64,000 nt of DNA from Gemmatimonadota bacterium (GCA_028287305.1 JAQBPX010000038.1:124001-188000), one strand, 5' to 3'. Positions 7,686 to 16,578 are shown, counted from the first letter of the stretch. Translations and numbers: made by a program. The notes: generated by a model from the sequence alone, not told the origin.

Positions 7686-9079
7686 CAGACCTTCCGCACG
7701 GCCCAGCGGTCGCTCTTCCACAGCGCCACCATGGCCAGCGCGCGCCCGAGTGCCGTGAGCGAGATGGTCCACCAGATGCCCACGCTGCCGAAGCGCGCCG
7801 CCCACGCGGCCACCGGCACGCGCAGCGCCGTGAGCGACGACGACGTGATCATCGGCGGTAGCGTATACCCTGCCCCGCCGAGCGCGCCCTCGAGCACTAT
7901 CTCGGCGCACACGCCCAGCTGCGCGATGGACGCGATCCGCAGGTAGCGCGCCGACTCCGCGATCACCGCCGGGTCGTGCGTGAAGAGGCTCGCGAAGCGC
8001 TCGGGAATCAGCAGCTCGAGCGCACATGCCACCAGGCCGAACATCGAGCACCAGCCCACCGCGATCCAGCCGGCGCGTCGCGCGCGATCGGCGCGCCCCG
8101 CGCCGAGATTCTGTCCCACGATCGCGGCGACCGCCGCGCTGAACCCCACGCCGATCATGAAGAGCCAGCTCTCCACGCGATGGCCGATGCCGAGCGCAGC
8201 CAGCGCGGGCGTCCCGAAGCGTGTGGTCGTGCGCGTGAGCGCCACGTAGATCAGCGAGAAGAACACGCCCGTCACCGCGGTCGGCAACCCCACTCGGCAG
8301 ATCGCGGCGAGCACGCCGGGATCGGGACGGCGGAAGCGCATCAGCTTGCGCTTCCAGAGCAGGTACACGCCCAGCACGCACGCCACGCTGCGCGTCGCCA
8401 GCGTCGCGATGGCCGCGCCCTTCATCCCCAGCGCGGGCAGCCCCCACCATCCCATGATCAGCGCCGGGTCCAGCAGCAGCGTGACGCCGACCGTGATCGT
8501 GAGCAGCAGGAATGGCGTGCGGGTGTCCCCCGCCGCGCGGAATGCGGAGTCCACGGCAAAGAATCCGAAGATCAGCGGCGCACCGGCGAGGTAGGTCTTC
8601 AAATAGCTCACGCCGAGCGCCGTCACGGCGCTCGGCGTGTCCATCAGGGAGAACAATCCCGGCAACACCGGAATGCCGATCGCCGCGATGATCGCGCCGA
8701 GTGCGAGCGCGAGCAGGAACGCGTCGCCGGAAATGCAGCTCGCCTCCTCGGCCTTCCCTTCCCCATGGCGGCGTGCGGCGACGGCGGTGAGGCCCACGCT
8801 CACCATTTCGGCCACCGACACCACCATCCAGATCCAGAAGAGCGACGTGGACGCCGCGGCCAGTCCGTCGGAGCCGACGCGCGTGCCGATCCAGTACGTG
8901 TCCACGGAGAAGAACAGCGTCATCAGCAGCGAGCTCGCCACCGCGGGCAGCGCCGTGCGGAGGATGGTCGCGTGCAGCGGCTGGCTGACCAGGAGCGCTG
9001 CATGGAACTCGCCAGTGACCGCGACCGTCGCCAACCCCTCGTGGGGCTCGAGCGGAAGTGCGGCCGAGGCGTCGCTCAT
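7685..9079 (-). CDS. MATE-family multidrug/cation antiporter
   Basis: A 464-residue membrane protein with about twelve hydrophobic helices and the internal two-fold arrangement of the MATE family. Characteristic segments are LPAVASSLLMTLFFSVDTYWIGT near residue 45 and LTRTTTRFGTPALAALGIGHRVESW near residue 275, the equivalent position in the second half. Such proteins export organic cations or drugs in exchange for protons or sodium. It begins one base after the Mrp stop codon and overlaps the SAM hydrolase start, which points to a shared transcript. Substrate cannot be read from the sequence. Confidence 0.9.
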   Translation of the reverse strand: MSDASAALPLEPHEGLATVAVTGEFHAALLVSQPLHATILRTALPAVASSLLMTLFFSVDTYWIGTRVGSDGLAAASTSLFWIWMVVSVAEMVSVGLTAVAARRHGEGKAEEASCISGDAFLLALALGAIIAAIGIPVLPGLFSLMDTPSAVTALGVSYLKTYLAGAPLIFGFFAVDSAFRAAGDTRTPFLLLTITVGVTLLLDPALIMGWWGLPALGMKGAAIATLATRSVACVLGVYLLWKRKLMRFRRPDPGVLAAICRVGLPTAVTGVFFSLIYVALTRTTTRFGTPALAALGIGHRVESWLFMIGVGFSAAVAAIVGQNLGAGRADRARRAGWIAVGWCSMFGLVACALELLIPERFASLFTHDPAVIAESARYLRIASIAQLGVCAEIVLEGALGGAGYTLPPMITSSSLTALRVPVAAWAARFGSVGIWWTISLTALGRALAMVALWKSDRWAVRKV

Positions 9080-9080
9080 G

Positions 9081-10142
9081 CTACCCGAGCTTGTCCGCCA
9101 GCGCGGTGATCGCCTTCGCTGCCGCCGAATCCGGATCCGCCACCACGATCGGCTCGCCGCGATCCGCCGCTTCCATCACGCGCGGGTACATCGGGATCTG
9201 CGCGAGCAGCGGCAGGCCCACCTCGGTGGCGAGCCGCTCGCCGCCGCCACTGCCGAACAGCGACGTGGGCTTGCCGCAATGCGGGCACTCGAACCAGCTC
9301 ATGTTCTCCACGATGCCGCGCACGGGCACGCCCACGCGCTCGAACATGCGGACACCGCGCAGCGCGTCACCGACCGAGACTTCCTGCGGAGTGGTGACGA
9401 TGATCGCGCCCGTCACGGGCGTGGCCTGCACGAGCGAGAGCTGCGCGTCACCGGTGCCCGGCGGCATGTCCACGATGAAGTGATCCAGTTCACCCCACGC
9501 GACGTCACGCAGGAACTGGCTGATGATCTTCATCACGATCGGGCCGCGCCAGATCGCTGGCTGGTCGCGGTCGATCAGGAAGCCGAGCGAGATGATCTTC
9601 ACCCCGTGCGCCTCGAGCGGGATGATCTTCTCGTTGATCACCGCTGGCGGCGCGTTGACGCCCATCATCCGCGGGATGTTGGGCCCATAGATGTCGGCGT
9701 CCATCAAGCCCACGCGCTTGCCCTTCTTCGCCAGCGCCACGGCGAGGTTGCTGGCGACGGTGCTCTTGCCCACGCCGCCCTTGCCGCTCGACACCGCGAG
9801 GATGTTCCCGAGGTTCGGGTACGACACGGGGGTGGGGGCGCTGCCGCGCGGCTGTGCAGCGGGCGCCTGGTCCATCACGGGCAGCGCGCGGCTCTTCGGC
9901 TGCGGCACGGAGTCGGCGTCCTTCACCTCCACCTGCACGTCAGTCACGCCCGCCAGCGGTTCCAGCACCTGCCGCACGGCGCGCGCGAGCGCGGGGTCAT
10001 CGCCCTTGTCGAGCAGCAGCGTGAGGTGGACGCGCCCCTCGGTCGTGCTGCCGATGTCGCGCACCTGCTCGGTCACGTCGCGTCCCGTGCGCGGGTTCCG
10101 CACCTTCTTGAGCGCCGCCGCAATCTCCGCCTGCAATGCCAT
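9081..10142 (-). CDS. mrp: Mrp/ApbC-type iron-sulfur cluster carrier ATPase
   Basis: A 353-residue P-loop ATPase of the Mrp/NBP35 group, which carries and delivers Fe-S clusters. The N-terminal 85 residues form a MIP18-like (DUF59) domain, followed by a linker and the deviant Walker A SSGKGGVGKSTVASNLAVAL near residue 118. FIVDMPPGTGDAQLSL marks the Walker B region, and the cluster-binding CPHC pair lies near residue 284 (WFECPHCGKP). An AGGAAGG ribosome site precedes the ATG. It lies 18 bases after nrnA and one base before the MATE gene in a probable operon. Confidence 0.92.
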   Translation of the reverse strand: MALQAEIAAALKKVRNPRTGRDVTEQVRDIGSTTEGRVHLTLLLDKGDDPALARAVRQVLEPLAGVTDVQVEVKDADSVPQPKSRALPVMDQAPAAQPRGSAPTPVSYPNLGNILAVSSGKGGVGKSTVASNLAVALAKKGKRVGLMDADIYGPNIPRMMGVNAPPAVINEKIIPLEAHGVKIISLGFLIDRDQPAIWRGPIVMKIISQFLRDVAWGELDHFIVDMPPGTGDAQLSLVQATPVTGAIIVTTPQEVSVGDALRGVRMFERVGVPVRGIVENMSWFECPHCGKPTSLFGSGGGERLATEVGLPLLAQIPMYPRVMEAADRGEPIVVADPDSAAAKAITALADKLG

Positions 10143-10160
10143 GGTCCCTTCCTATGGGTA

Positions 10161-11183
10161 TCAGCGGCCGGTGGCCGCGAACGTTCGCGCTGCTGCGAGC
10201 ACCTTCTCCCGTACGTCCTCCATCGAGCCGGTCACCAGCGCGCCGCTCGCCCGCACGTGTCCGCCGCCGCCGAACTGCCGCGCGAACTCGTTCGCGTCCA
10301 CTCCGCCGGTGGTGCGAAAGGACACCTTCACCTTGCCGTGGCCCAGGTCGCGGAAGAAGAGCGCCATCCGGGTGCCGGCGATCGAGCGCGCGTTCTCCAC
10401 GATGCCGTCGAGGTCCTCCGACTTGACGTCGAACTTCTCGAGCGCCCCCGCGTCCATCGAGAGCCAGGTGATCCCGTGCTCCTCGTCCACGCCCAGCGTC
10501 GCCAGCACTTCCGCCATGAGCCGGATGCGGCCTGCGGGCGCCGACGCGTACACCTTCTGGTAGATCTCCGCCTGGTCCACGCCAGCCGAGAGCAGCTCGG
10601 CGGCCACCGCATGCGCGCGTGGCGTGGTGTTGCTGAAGCGGAAGCCGCCGGTGTCGGTGACGATGGCGGTGTAGAGGGAGCGGCCGATCTCCGGCGTGAT
10701 CGTGAGTCCCGCGACCTTCGCGAAGTCGAACACCAGCTCACCGGTGGCGCACGCAGTCGTGTCGGCGACGATCACCGACCCGGCGGGATCCTCCGAGGGC
10801 ACGTGGTGGTCGATCACCAGCCTCGGCACCGTGAGGGCGCGCACCGACTCGGCCAGGTTGCCCAGGCGCTTGACGTCGTTGATGTCGAGCACCACCAGCG
10901 CGTCGATTCCCTTCAGCGCCTGCGATCCCTTCGACGAGCGCTCGGTGATGTCGGCGCCGAGCAGGAAGTCGAACAGCGCGGGCCAGGGCGTGGGGTTCAC
11001 GATGCGGGCGGCGATCCCCATCTGCGCCAGCAGGCGCGCGAACGCGGTCTCGGAGCCGCACCCATCGCCGTCGGCGTTGATGTGCGTGGAGAGCGCAATG
11101 GTCTTCAGCCCGCCGAGCGCGTGGATGAAGCGCTCGAGCTGCTCGCGGCGACTGGGGGATACGTCGAAGATGTTCGTGGTCAC
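10161..11183 (-). CDS. nrnA: DHH-family nanoRNase / pAp phosphatase (NrnA-like)
   Basis: A 340-residue DHH/DHHA1 phosphoesterase. The metal site is seen in STHINADGDGCGSE near residue 37, VVLDINDVKRLGN near 95 and the VIDHHVP motif near 127. The C-terminal DHHA1 domain ends with QFGGGGHVRASGALV near residue 308. NrnA-type enzymes degrade two- to five-base RNA and dephosphorylate 3'-phosphoadenosine 5'-phosphate. The start is GTG at 11183, with no strong ribosome site. It heads the operon with mrp, the MATE gene and the SAM hydrolase; nucleotide clean-up beside SAM hydrolysis is a plausible but unproven link. Confidence 0.88.
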   Translation of the reverse strand: MTTNIFDVSPSRREQLERFIHALGGLKTIALSTHINADGDGCGSETAFARLLAQMGIAARIVNPTPWPALFDFLLGADITERSSKGSQALKGIDALVVLDINDVKRLGNLAESVRALTVPRLVIDHHVPSEDPAGSVIVADTTACATGELVFDFAKVAGLTITPEIGRSLYTAIVTDTGGFRFSNTTPRAHAVAAELLSAGVDQAEIYQKVYASAPAGRIRLMAEVLATLGVDEEHGITWLSMDAGALEKFDVKSEDLDGIVENARSIAGTRMALFFRDLGHGKVKVSFRTTGGVDANEFARQFGGGGHVRASGALVTGSMEDVREKVLAAARTFAATGR

Positions 11184-11200
11184 GCGCAGGGGAGAAACGT

Positions 11201-11230
11201 GAAGCGGCGCCCCGGTTGGGGCGCCGCTTC
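11201..11230 (-). terminator. Hairpin terminator after the amino-acid permease gene
   Basis: A perfect 13-base stem (GAAGCGGCGCCCC) closes on a four-base loop, 24 bases beyond the permease stop. The T-run after it on the minus strand is short (CACGTTTCTCC), so efficiency is uncertain. Confidence 0.7.
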
Positions 11231-11253
11231 AAACCTAATCGGGCCAGCCGGCG

Positions 11254-12726
11254 TCAGTTGCCCGAGATGGGCGTCGGATTGCCGGTCGTGATGCGCGAGT
11301 GGGTGCGTCCGTAGGCGAAGTAGATCACCAGGCCCAGGACCAGCCAGATCGCGAGTCGCTCCCATGTGGCGCCAGGCAGGCCCCACATGAGGTAGAGGCA
11401 GATGCCCATCCCCAGGAGCGGCACGAGCGGAACCAGCGGCGTCTTGAATGGACGCGGGATGTCCGGCTTCTGGTAGCGCAGGGCAAGCACGCCGGCACTC
11501 ACCACCACGAAGGCGAACAGCGTGCCGATGGAGACGAGCTCGCCGAGCAGGTCGATCGGGAAGAACGCGGCGATGATCGCGGCGAGCGTGCCCGTGAGGA
11601 TCGTCGTGACGTATGGCGTCTGGAACCTGGGGTGCACCTTGCCGAACACCGGCGGGAGCAGGCCGTCGCGCGCCATGGTGAAGAAAATGCGCGGCTGGCC
11701 CATGAGCATCACGAGCACCACCGAGGCGAGGCCGGCGATGGCGCCGATGTCGACCAGGTAGTTGAGCCACGCGAGCGCCGGCGCCTTGGCCAGCGCGACG
11801 TCCACCGGGTGCGGCACCGCCAGCTCCTTGTAGGGAGCGAGGCCCGTCATGACCAGCGACATCAGGATGTAGAGCACCGTGCAGAACGCGAGCGAGCCGA
11901 GCATGCCGATGGGCATGTCGCGCTGCGGGTTCTTCGCTTCCTGCGCCGCGGTGGACACCGCGTCGAAGCCGATGTAGGCGAAGAACACCACGCCGGCCGC
12001 GCGCACGATGCCGCTCCAGCCGTAGTGGCCCGGGCCTTCAGCGGGCGGGATGAACGGGTGCCAGTTCGCCGTGTTGACGAACATGAAGCCGAAGCCGATC
12101 ACCATGAACACGATCGCGACCTTCACGAACACGATCACGTTGTTGAAGCGCGCCGACTCCTTGATGCCCACGACGAGCAGGCAGGTCATCGCGAGCACGA
12201 GCAGGAAGGCGGGGACGTTCATCATCCCCCCTGGCACCTTCTCGAGCGATGTCGTCGCCTCGATCCACTTGTACGGCGACGTGGTCCACGCGGTGCCGAG
12301 GTCGATGCCGAGCTTGTGGAGGAGGGCCGAGAAGTATCCCGACCAGCCCACGGCCACGGTGGAGGCGCCGAAGAGGTACTCGAGGATCAGGTCCCAGCCG
12401 ATGATCCACGCCACCAGCTCACCGAGCGTGGCGTAGGCATAGGTGTAGGCGCTGCCCGCCACGGGGATCATGGACGCGAACTCGGCGTAGCAGAGTCCCG
12501 CGAAGAGGCAGCCGAGTCCGGCGAGCACGAACGAGAGCACGACTGCCGGTCCGGCGTTGTTGGCCGCCGCGGTTCCGGTGAGCACGAAAATACCAGCGCC
12601 GATGATCGCGCCGATTCCGAGGAAGACCAGGTTGGTGGCGGTCAGCACGCGCTTGAGCGTGTGCTGGCCCTCCATGCTGGCTTCCGCCTGGATGGCGTCG
12701 AGGCTCTTGGTCGACCACAAACCCAT
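11254..12726 (-). CDS. APC-family amino-acid permease (cationic amino-acid transporter type)
   Basis: A 490-residue transporter with about twelve to fourteen hydrophobic helices. The first helix holds GIGAIIGAGIFVLTGTAAANN, the family signature for substrate and ion binding. FFAYIGFDAVSTAAQEAKNPQRD near residue 240 is typical of the CAT (2.A.3.3) group. The start at 12726 is set by an AGGAG eight bases upstream and the family-typical MGLWSTKSLD beginning; the open frame continues 37 codons further but through a promoter-like and terminator-like leader. It probably imports amino acids. It follows guaB on the same strand but has its own regulatory region. Confidence 0.9.
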   Translation of the reverse strand: MGLWSTKSLDAIQAEASMEGQHTLKRVLTATNLVFLGIGAIIGAGIFVLTGTAAANNAGPAVVLSFVLAGLGCLFAGLCYAEFASMIPVAGSAYTYAYATLGELVAWIIGWDLILEYLFGASTVAVGWSGYFSALLHKLGIDLGTAWTTSPYKWIEATTSLEKVPGGMMNVPAFLLVLAMTCLLVVGIKESARFNNVIVFVKVAIVFMVIGFGFMFVNTANWHPFIPPAEGPGHYGWSGIVRAAGVVFFAYIGFDAVSTAAQEAKNPQRDMPIGMLGSLAFCTVLYILMSLVMTGLAPYKELAVPHPVDVALAKAPALAWLNYLVDIGAIAGLASVVLVMLMGQPRIFFTMARDGLLPPVFGKVHPRFQTPYVTTILTGTLAAIIAAFFPIDLLGELVSIGTLFAFVVVSAGVLALRYQKPDIPRPFKTPLVPLVPLLGMGICLYLMWGLPGATWERLAIWLVLGLVIYFAYGRTHSRITTGNPTPISGN

Positions 12727-12753
12727 GTGAAGTGCTCCTGGGGGGACGATCAG

Positions 12754-12779
12754 AAAAAGGGCGGCGACCATGCGCCGCC
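12754..12779 (-). terminator. Intrinsic terminator in the permease leader (candidate attenuator)
   Basis: On the minus strand GGCGGCG, a six-base loop and CGCCGCC are followed by CTTTTTCT. This is a complete terminator shape placed 27 bases before the permease start, after the likely promoter and before the ribosome site. It could act as an attenuator for the permease. A terminator for a transcript arriving from guaB is less likely, since guaB has its own hairpin at 12841. Confidence 0.6.
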
Positions 12780-12793
12780 GGGAGGGATCGAGG

Positions 12794-12807
12794 AACTTCG
12801 GGAAGTT
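12794..12807. promoter_or_regulatory. Palindrome at the permease -10 region (candidate operator)
   Basis: AACTTCGGGAAGTT is a perfect inverted repeat with a two-base centre. It overlaps the proposed -10 box (AAACTT, 12803-12808, minus strand), where a bound repressor would block transcription. No known regulator site is recognised. Confidence 0.45.
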
Positions 12808-12831
12808 TGTTCGGGGGGGCGGGTCTGTCAA
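12803..12831 (-). promoter_or_regulatory. Candidate sigma-70-type promoter of the permease gene
   Basis: Minus-strand TTGACA (12831-12826) is followed after 17 bases by AAACTT (12808-12803). Transcription would start near 12796, giving a leader of about 70 bases that contains the terminator-like hairpin. Confidence 0.5.
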
Positions 12832-12840
12832 GAACAACTA

Positions 12841-12864
12841 CAGTGATGCAGTTCTGCATCACTG
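12841..12864 (-). terminator. Perfect hairpin after guaB
   Basis: CAGTGATGCAG and its exact complement pair around a two-base loop, ten bases beyond the guaB stop. No clear T-run follows, so it may act as an mRNA 3' stabiliser or as a protein site rather than a strong terminator. Confidence 0.55.
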
Positions 12865-12873
12865 CACCGCGTG

Positions 12874-14358
12874 TCAGAGGCTGTAGTTGGGCGCCTCGCG
12901 CGTGATCGTCACGTCATGCGGGTGCGACTCGCGCAGTCCGGCGGCGGTGATGCGCACGAACTGCGTGCGGGTGCGGAGCTCGTCGATGGTGCCGCAGCCC
13001 ACGTAGCCCATGCCGCTCCGGAGGCCGCCCACCATCTGGAAGAGCACGTCTCCCACCGGTCCCTTGTAGGGGACGCGACCCTCGATCCCCTCGGGGACGA
13101 GCTTGCGTGGCGACAGCTCGCCCTCCTGGAAGTAGCGGTCGGCGCTGCCGTCCTGCATGGCCGAGAGCGAGCCCATGCCGCGCACCATCTTGAAGCGCCG
13201 GCCCTCGAGGAGGAACGCCTCACCCGGGCTTTCCTCGGTGCCGGCGAGCATGGAGCCCATCATCACGCTGCTCGCGCCGGCAGCGAGCGCCTTCACGGCA
13301 TCGCCCGAGTACTTGATGCCGCCATCGGCGATCACCGGGACGTCACCCGCGCCCTCGACCGCATCGAAGATCGCGGTCATCTGCGGCACGCCCACGCCGG
13401 TGACCACGCGCGTGGTGCAGATGGAGCCGGGACCCACGCCGACCTTCACCGCGTCCACGCCGCGCGCGACCAGGTCCCGCGCGCCCTCGCGCGTGGCGAT
13501 GTTGCCCGCGATCAGCTGCACCTCGGGGAACTTCTCGCGCACGCTGGCCGTGGCCTTCAGCACGCCCTCGCTGTGCCCATGCGCGGTGTCGATCACGATC
13601 GCGTCGACGCCCGCGTCGATCAGCGCACGCGCGCGGTCGAGGAAGTCACCACCCGCGCCGATCGCCGCGGCCACGCGGAGGCGTCCGTGCTCGTCCTTGT
13701 TCGCGCCGGGGAACTGGCGGCGCTTGTGGATGTCCTTCACCGTGATCAGGCCGACCAGGCATCCGTCGCCATCCACCACCGGCAGCTTCTCGATGCGGTG
13801 CTGCGCGAGGATCCGCTCGGCCTCGTCGAGGGTGGTGCCGGCGGGAGCGGTGACGAGCCCGGTGCTGGTCATCGCCTCGCTGAGCGCACGCTCGAGGTTG
13901 CGCTCGAACTGCAGGTCGCGGTTGGTGATGATGCCCACGAGGCGGTTGTCGTCGTCCACGATCGGCACGCCGCTGATCGAGAAGCGCGACATGAGCGACA
14001 CCGCTTCCTTCACGCGGTTATCGGCGCGGAGGGTGATCGGCTTGAGGATCATCCCGCTCTCGCTGCGCTTCACGCGATCGACCTCGGCGGCCTGCCGGTC
14101 GATGGACATGTTCTTGTGGAGCACGGCGATGCCGCCGGCGCGCGCCATGGCGATGGCCATCTCGGACTCGGTCACCGTGTCCATCGCCGCGGCGACGAGG
14201 GGGACCTTGAGCTCGATCCCGCGCGTGAAGCGGGAAACGGTGGAGACGTCCTTGGGGTGCGTCAGCGAGTGCGCCGGCTGCAGCAGGACGTCATCGAACG
14301 TCAGGGCCACGTCCTCGCGCACGCGGTGCGCGCCGTTTGAAGCAGGAACTGGTTTCAT
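12874..14358 (-). CDS. guaB: Inosine-5'-monophosphate dehydrogenase
   Basis: A 494-residue enzyme that oxidises IMP to XMP with NAD, the committed step to guanine nucleotides. The N-terminus has [13 protein letters not shown], two CBS domains occupy about residues 105-225, and the catalytic loop [18 protein letters not shown] near 310 holds the active cysteine. The flap and C-terminal signature [20 protein letters not shown] lie near 430. The start at 14358 gives the standard family length; an in-frame ATG at 14391 would add 11 residues without support. A TATGTT box five bases before the ATG suggests a leaderless or very short-leader mRNA. Confidence 0.95.
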   Translation of the reverse strand: MKPVPASNGAHRVREDVALTFDDVLLQPAHSLTHPKDVSTVSRFTRGIELKVPLVAAAMDTVTESEMAIAMARAGGIAVLHKNMSIDRQAAEVDRVKRSESGMILKPITLRADNRVKEAVSLMSRFSISGVPIVDDDNRLVGIITNRDLQFERNLERALSEAMTSTGLVTAPAGTTLDEAERILAQHRIEKLPVVDGDGCLVGLITVKDIHKRRQFPGANKDEHGRLRVAAAIGAGGDFLDRARALIDAGVDAIVIDTAHGHSEGVLKATASVREKFPEVQLIAGNIATREGARDLVARGVDAVKVGVGPGSICTTRVVTGVGVPQMTAIFDAVEGAGDVPVIADGGIKYSGDAVKALAAGASSVMMGSMLAGTEESPGEAFLLEGRRFKMVRGMGSLSAMQDGSADRYFQEGELSPRKLVPEGIEGRVPYKGPVGDVLFQMVGGLRSGMGYVGCGTIDELRTRTQFVRITAAGLRESHPHDVTITREAPNYSL

Positions 14359-14363
14359 GGCGG

Positions 14364-14369
14364 AACATA
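14364..14369 (-). promoter_or_regulatory. Candidate -10 box of guaB next to its start codon
   Basis: Minus-strand TATGTT is separated from the guaB ATG by five bases. That is close to the spacing at which transcription would begin at the start codon itself. Confidence 0.4.
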
Positions 14370-14412
14370 AAAGAGGGGAGCGCGGGAGCACAGGGGCTGG
14401 GGGACGGGGGCT

Positions 14413-14514
14413 CGGGAGCTCGGGGGCTGAGGAGACGGGAAAAAATGAGGGCCCGGGACGAATGTCCCGGGCCCCCTCCGATCAATCCTCAGCCCCTCAG
14501 CCCCTCAGCTCCCG
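14413..14514. repeat. G-rich/C-rich mirrored repeat enclosing a terminator
   Basis: CGGGAGCTCGGGGGCTGAGG (14413-14432) pairs with CCTCAGCCCC-type tracts at 14487-14514. G-runs from about 14375 onward could also fold as a G-quadruplex on the plus strand. Similar sequence recurs near 15465-15585 and 21299-21430. Confidence 0.6.
14442..14474 (-). terminator. Rho-independent terminator of the DUF1232 gene
   Basis: On the minus strand the GC-rich stem GGGCCCGGGAC closes on a four-base loop (arms 14449-14459 and 14464-14474) and is followed by TCATTTTTT. This is a textbook terminator, 45 bases after the DUF1232 stop and well before guaB begins. Confidence 0.85.
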
Positions 14515-14518
14515 CACA

Positions 14519-14995
14519 TCAAACCCGCCCTATCACCTTCAACCTTCTCCTGATTCGCTTCGGCAGGAAGAACGCCGCCGCCGAGAGGGTCTGGCGGATG
14601 TTCAGGTCGGCCAGGTCTTCCGCCGCGCCGCCCCAGTGGGCGAGGAGCGCGGGACGTCCGGCGTTCGCGATCAGGCGCTGCAGCGCGAGCGTCAGCAGGA
14701 AGAGGTCATCCACTTCGCCGAAGAAGGGGATCACGTCGGGGATCAGGTCGAGCGGCATCACGATGTAGGCGATGGCCCCGGCGACCAGGAGCTTGTCCAT
14801 GGTGGGCACGCGCTTGTCAGTCAGCAGCCCGGTGAGCAGCCGCAGGTAGTGCGGGATCTGCTTGATGTGGTAGATCACCGTGCGACGGGCGCCCGTGCGC
14901 GGCGCCTTGCCGCCCTCGATCTCGGCGTCGATCTCGATCCGCGCCTTGGGGGCGCTCCGGCTGCGGCTGGTGCTGCGCGAACGAACGGCTGCCAT
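14519..14995 (-). CDS. DUF1232 (YkvA-like) membrane-associated protein
   Basis: A 158-residue protein carrying the DUF1232 core at about residues 68-105, seen as [20 protein letters not shown] followed by [12 protein letters not shown]. The DLIPD motif is the family hallmark. The family has no established function. The N-terminus is rich in serine and arginine and is probably unstructured. The ATG overlaps the stop of the preceding gene by one base (TGATG), so the two are co-translated, and a strong terminator follows. Confidence 0.82.
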   Translation of the reverse strand: MAAVRSRSTSRSRSAPKARIEIDAEIEGGKAPRTGARRTVIYHIKQIPHYLRLLTGLLTDKRVPTMDKLLVAGAIAYIVMPLDLIPDVIPFFGEVDDLFLLTLALQRLIANAGRPALLAHWGGAAEDLADLNIRQTLSAAAFFLPKRIRRRLKVIGRV

Positions 14996-15459
14996 CAGAG
15001 CTTTTCCTCACGATTCGGCGTGGCGTCGGGCACGGAGCCCGGCGGCGAGGCAGCTCCCGGAGTGGCCGGGGCGCTGCCAGCGCCCGAACCGCTTGCAGGT
15101 GTCGTTCCGTTCGGTTGCGCGGGGGGGCTCGCGGCGGGCGTCGTGAGGGTGCTGCTGGCCCGCTGGGCGGCCGTAGCCAGGTCACTGGCCACCGACTTAC
15201 CCGCGGCGACCGCCCCGTTGAGGACGTTGGCCGCGCGGTTCATCAGCGACATGGTCTCGGCGATGGCGCTGGCGGACACCTTCCCCGCCCTCAGCTTGTC
15301 CTCGATCGCCTCGGTGAACTTGTTGAAGGTGTTGTTCCCCGCGGCCCGCTCGGCGTAGCGCGACTCGATGAACTCGACGTAGTCGAGCACCTGGTACCCG
15401 CGCTCGTCGTTGAGTGTCTCGAGCTTGCGGAGGATGCGGTCGCGGAGGTGGTCATTCAT
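14995..15459 (-). CDS. Small alanine-rich protein with N-terminal helices, unknown function
   Basis: A 154-residue protein I do not recognise. Residues 1-60 ([20 protein letters not shown] onward) look helical and resemble the start of small DUF2281-type or antitoxin-like proteins only weakly. Residues 60-100 are a helical stretch with hydrophobic positions, and the last 50 residues are a proline/alanine/glycine-rich tail with low complexity. I chose the ATG at 15459 because the 30 codons upstream encode low-complexity sequence overlapping an intergenic repeat. The stop overlaps the DUF1232 start, so the two products are likely to work together. Confidence 0.6.
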   Translation of the reverse strand: MNDHLRDRILRKLETLNDERGYQVLDYVEFIESRYAERAAGNNTFNKFTEAIEDKLRAGKVSASAIAETMSLMNRAANVLNGAVAAGKSVASDLATAAQRASSTLTTPAASPPAQPNGTTPASGSGAGSAPATPGAASPPGSVPDATPNREEKL

Positions 15460-15464
15460 CGAAG

Positions 15465-15585
15465 CGGGGGCTGGGGCAGTGAGGTGCTGAGGGGCTGGGG
15501 ACAGCCACACAGTACGTAGCGCGGGCCGCGCCGGTTTGCCACTGCGCACGAGCTGTTCCCCAGCTCCTCACGTCCCCAGCCCCTC
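15465..15585. repeat. G-rich/C-rich mirrored repeat
   Basis: GCGGGGGCTGGGG and GAGGGGCTGGGGACAG-like tracts (15465-15504) face their complements at 15553-15585. The composition and wording match the repeats at 14413 and 21299. The spacer lies between the M15 peptidase gene and the small alanine-rich gene. Confidence 0.6.
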
Positions 15586-15597
15586 AAACCTGCCCGC

Positions 15598-16578
15598 TTA
15601 CCCGTGCCACCGACTCCGCTTCCCGCGCGCATCGATGTGCACGTAGGGGGTCTTGTACCGGCGGCTGGTGTAGAGGCCCATACCGCCCGCCAGCTCCGGG
15701 TGGACGTCCTCGACGTCTTCCACGGCCCGGGCGACGATGATCTCGTCGGTGAGGTCGATGCGGCCATCGCCATTGGCGTCCATGGCGACGTCGGCGGCGT
15801 CACCGTACTGGTGGCGGCTGTCGCGCGCGGCGCGGGGCGTCAGGCGGTTGTGGCTGGGCGTCCGGAATCCGGAGTGGACGCCCACGGCCACGTGCTCCGA
15901 GTCGCCGCGCTGGCGGGACACTTCAGCCACCACCAGCTCCAGCTTGTCGAGCAGGCGCGGGTTGAGCGCCACGTACTTGGGCCAGACGTCTGCCTGGTCG
16001 TCGTGCGTCACGAACTCGCCGAGCTTGAAGTGCTCGCTCACGGCGAGCCCGACGTCCTGCGGGTACACCTCGAGGAAGCCCTCGGGCGTGGACCCGCCAT
16101 GACCAAAGCGCTCCGCGACGTACGTGCCGATCTGGTAGCCATTCAGGAAGCCGCCGAACTTGCGCGCGAAGGGCACCTGCACGGCGATCACGGGCTCGCG
16201 AAGGATCTGGCGGGTGCCTCCGCTGCGGAGCGCCAGGCGATAGAAGCCGGGGGCGTCGGGAGCCTGCACGCGTGAGCCGACCAGCGGCTGCGCGGAATCG
16301 CCCACGATGGCGCCGGCAGGACTCACCCAGTCGTAGCTGAGCGTCGCGGGGTCGCCCGCGAACTGGAGGGGATAGTCCACCGAATCGCCGGGCAGGGCGA
16401 AACGCAGCTTCACGGCGCCGCTACGGCCGAAGGCATCCGCCGAGGGTCCGCTCGCGAGGCCGCCGAACCGCGAGAATGGCGCGGTGACCACGTGGGTGGG
16501 CGACGCGACCTGAAGGGAGGCGAGAACGGCGATGACGAGCACGCCGGTGGATGCAAACGACAGCTTGCGACGCTTCAA
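15598..16578 (-). CDS. Secreted M15-type (YcbK-like) peptidoglycan peptidase with an EF-hand loop
   Basis: A 326-residue protein. The TTG at 16578 is preferred because AGGGAG lies six bases upstream and a clean signal peptide (MKRRKLSFASTGVLVIAVLA) follows; a GTG at 16614 is the alternative. Residues about 190-320 form an M15A/DUF882 zinc peptidase domain, with HSGFRTPSHN, then RHQYGDAADVAMD (zinc His and Asp) and YVHIDARG (second His). Immediately after the first zinc motif is DANGDGRIDLTDE, a canonical calcium-binding EF-hand/dockerin loop. The N-terminal half is beta-rich and unassigned. The likely role is trimming cell-wall peptides outside the cell membrane. Confidence 0.78.
   Translation of the reverse strand: MKRRKLSFASTGVLVIAVLASLQVASPTHVVTAPFSRFGGLASGPSADAFGRSGAVKLRFALPGDSVDYPLQFAGDPATLSYDWVSPAGAIVGDSAQPLVGSRVQAPDAPGFYRLALRSGGTRQILREPVIAVQVPFARKFGGFLNGYQIGTYVAERFGHGGSTPEGFLEVYPQDVGLAVSEHFKLGEFVTHDDQADVWPKYVALNPRLLDKLELVVAEVSRQRGDSEHVAVGVHSGFRTPSHNRLTPRAARDSRHQYGDAADVAMDANGDGRIDLTDEIIVARAVEDVEDVHPELAGGMGLYTSRRYKTPYVHIDARGKRSRWHG

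Noticed and set aside
8637-11291. An 884-codon open frame on the plus strand
   Set aside because: It overlaps MATE, mrp and nrnA, all of which have clear homology on the other strand; no domain is recognisable in it.
12727-12837. An N-terminal extension of the permease through the leader
   Set aside because: The extra 37 residues lie outside the family pattern and cover a promoter, a palindrome and a terminator; a ribosome site supports 12726.
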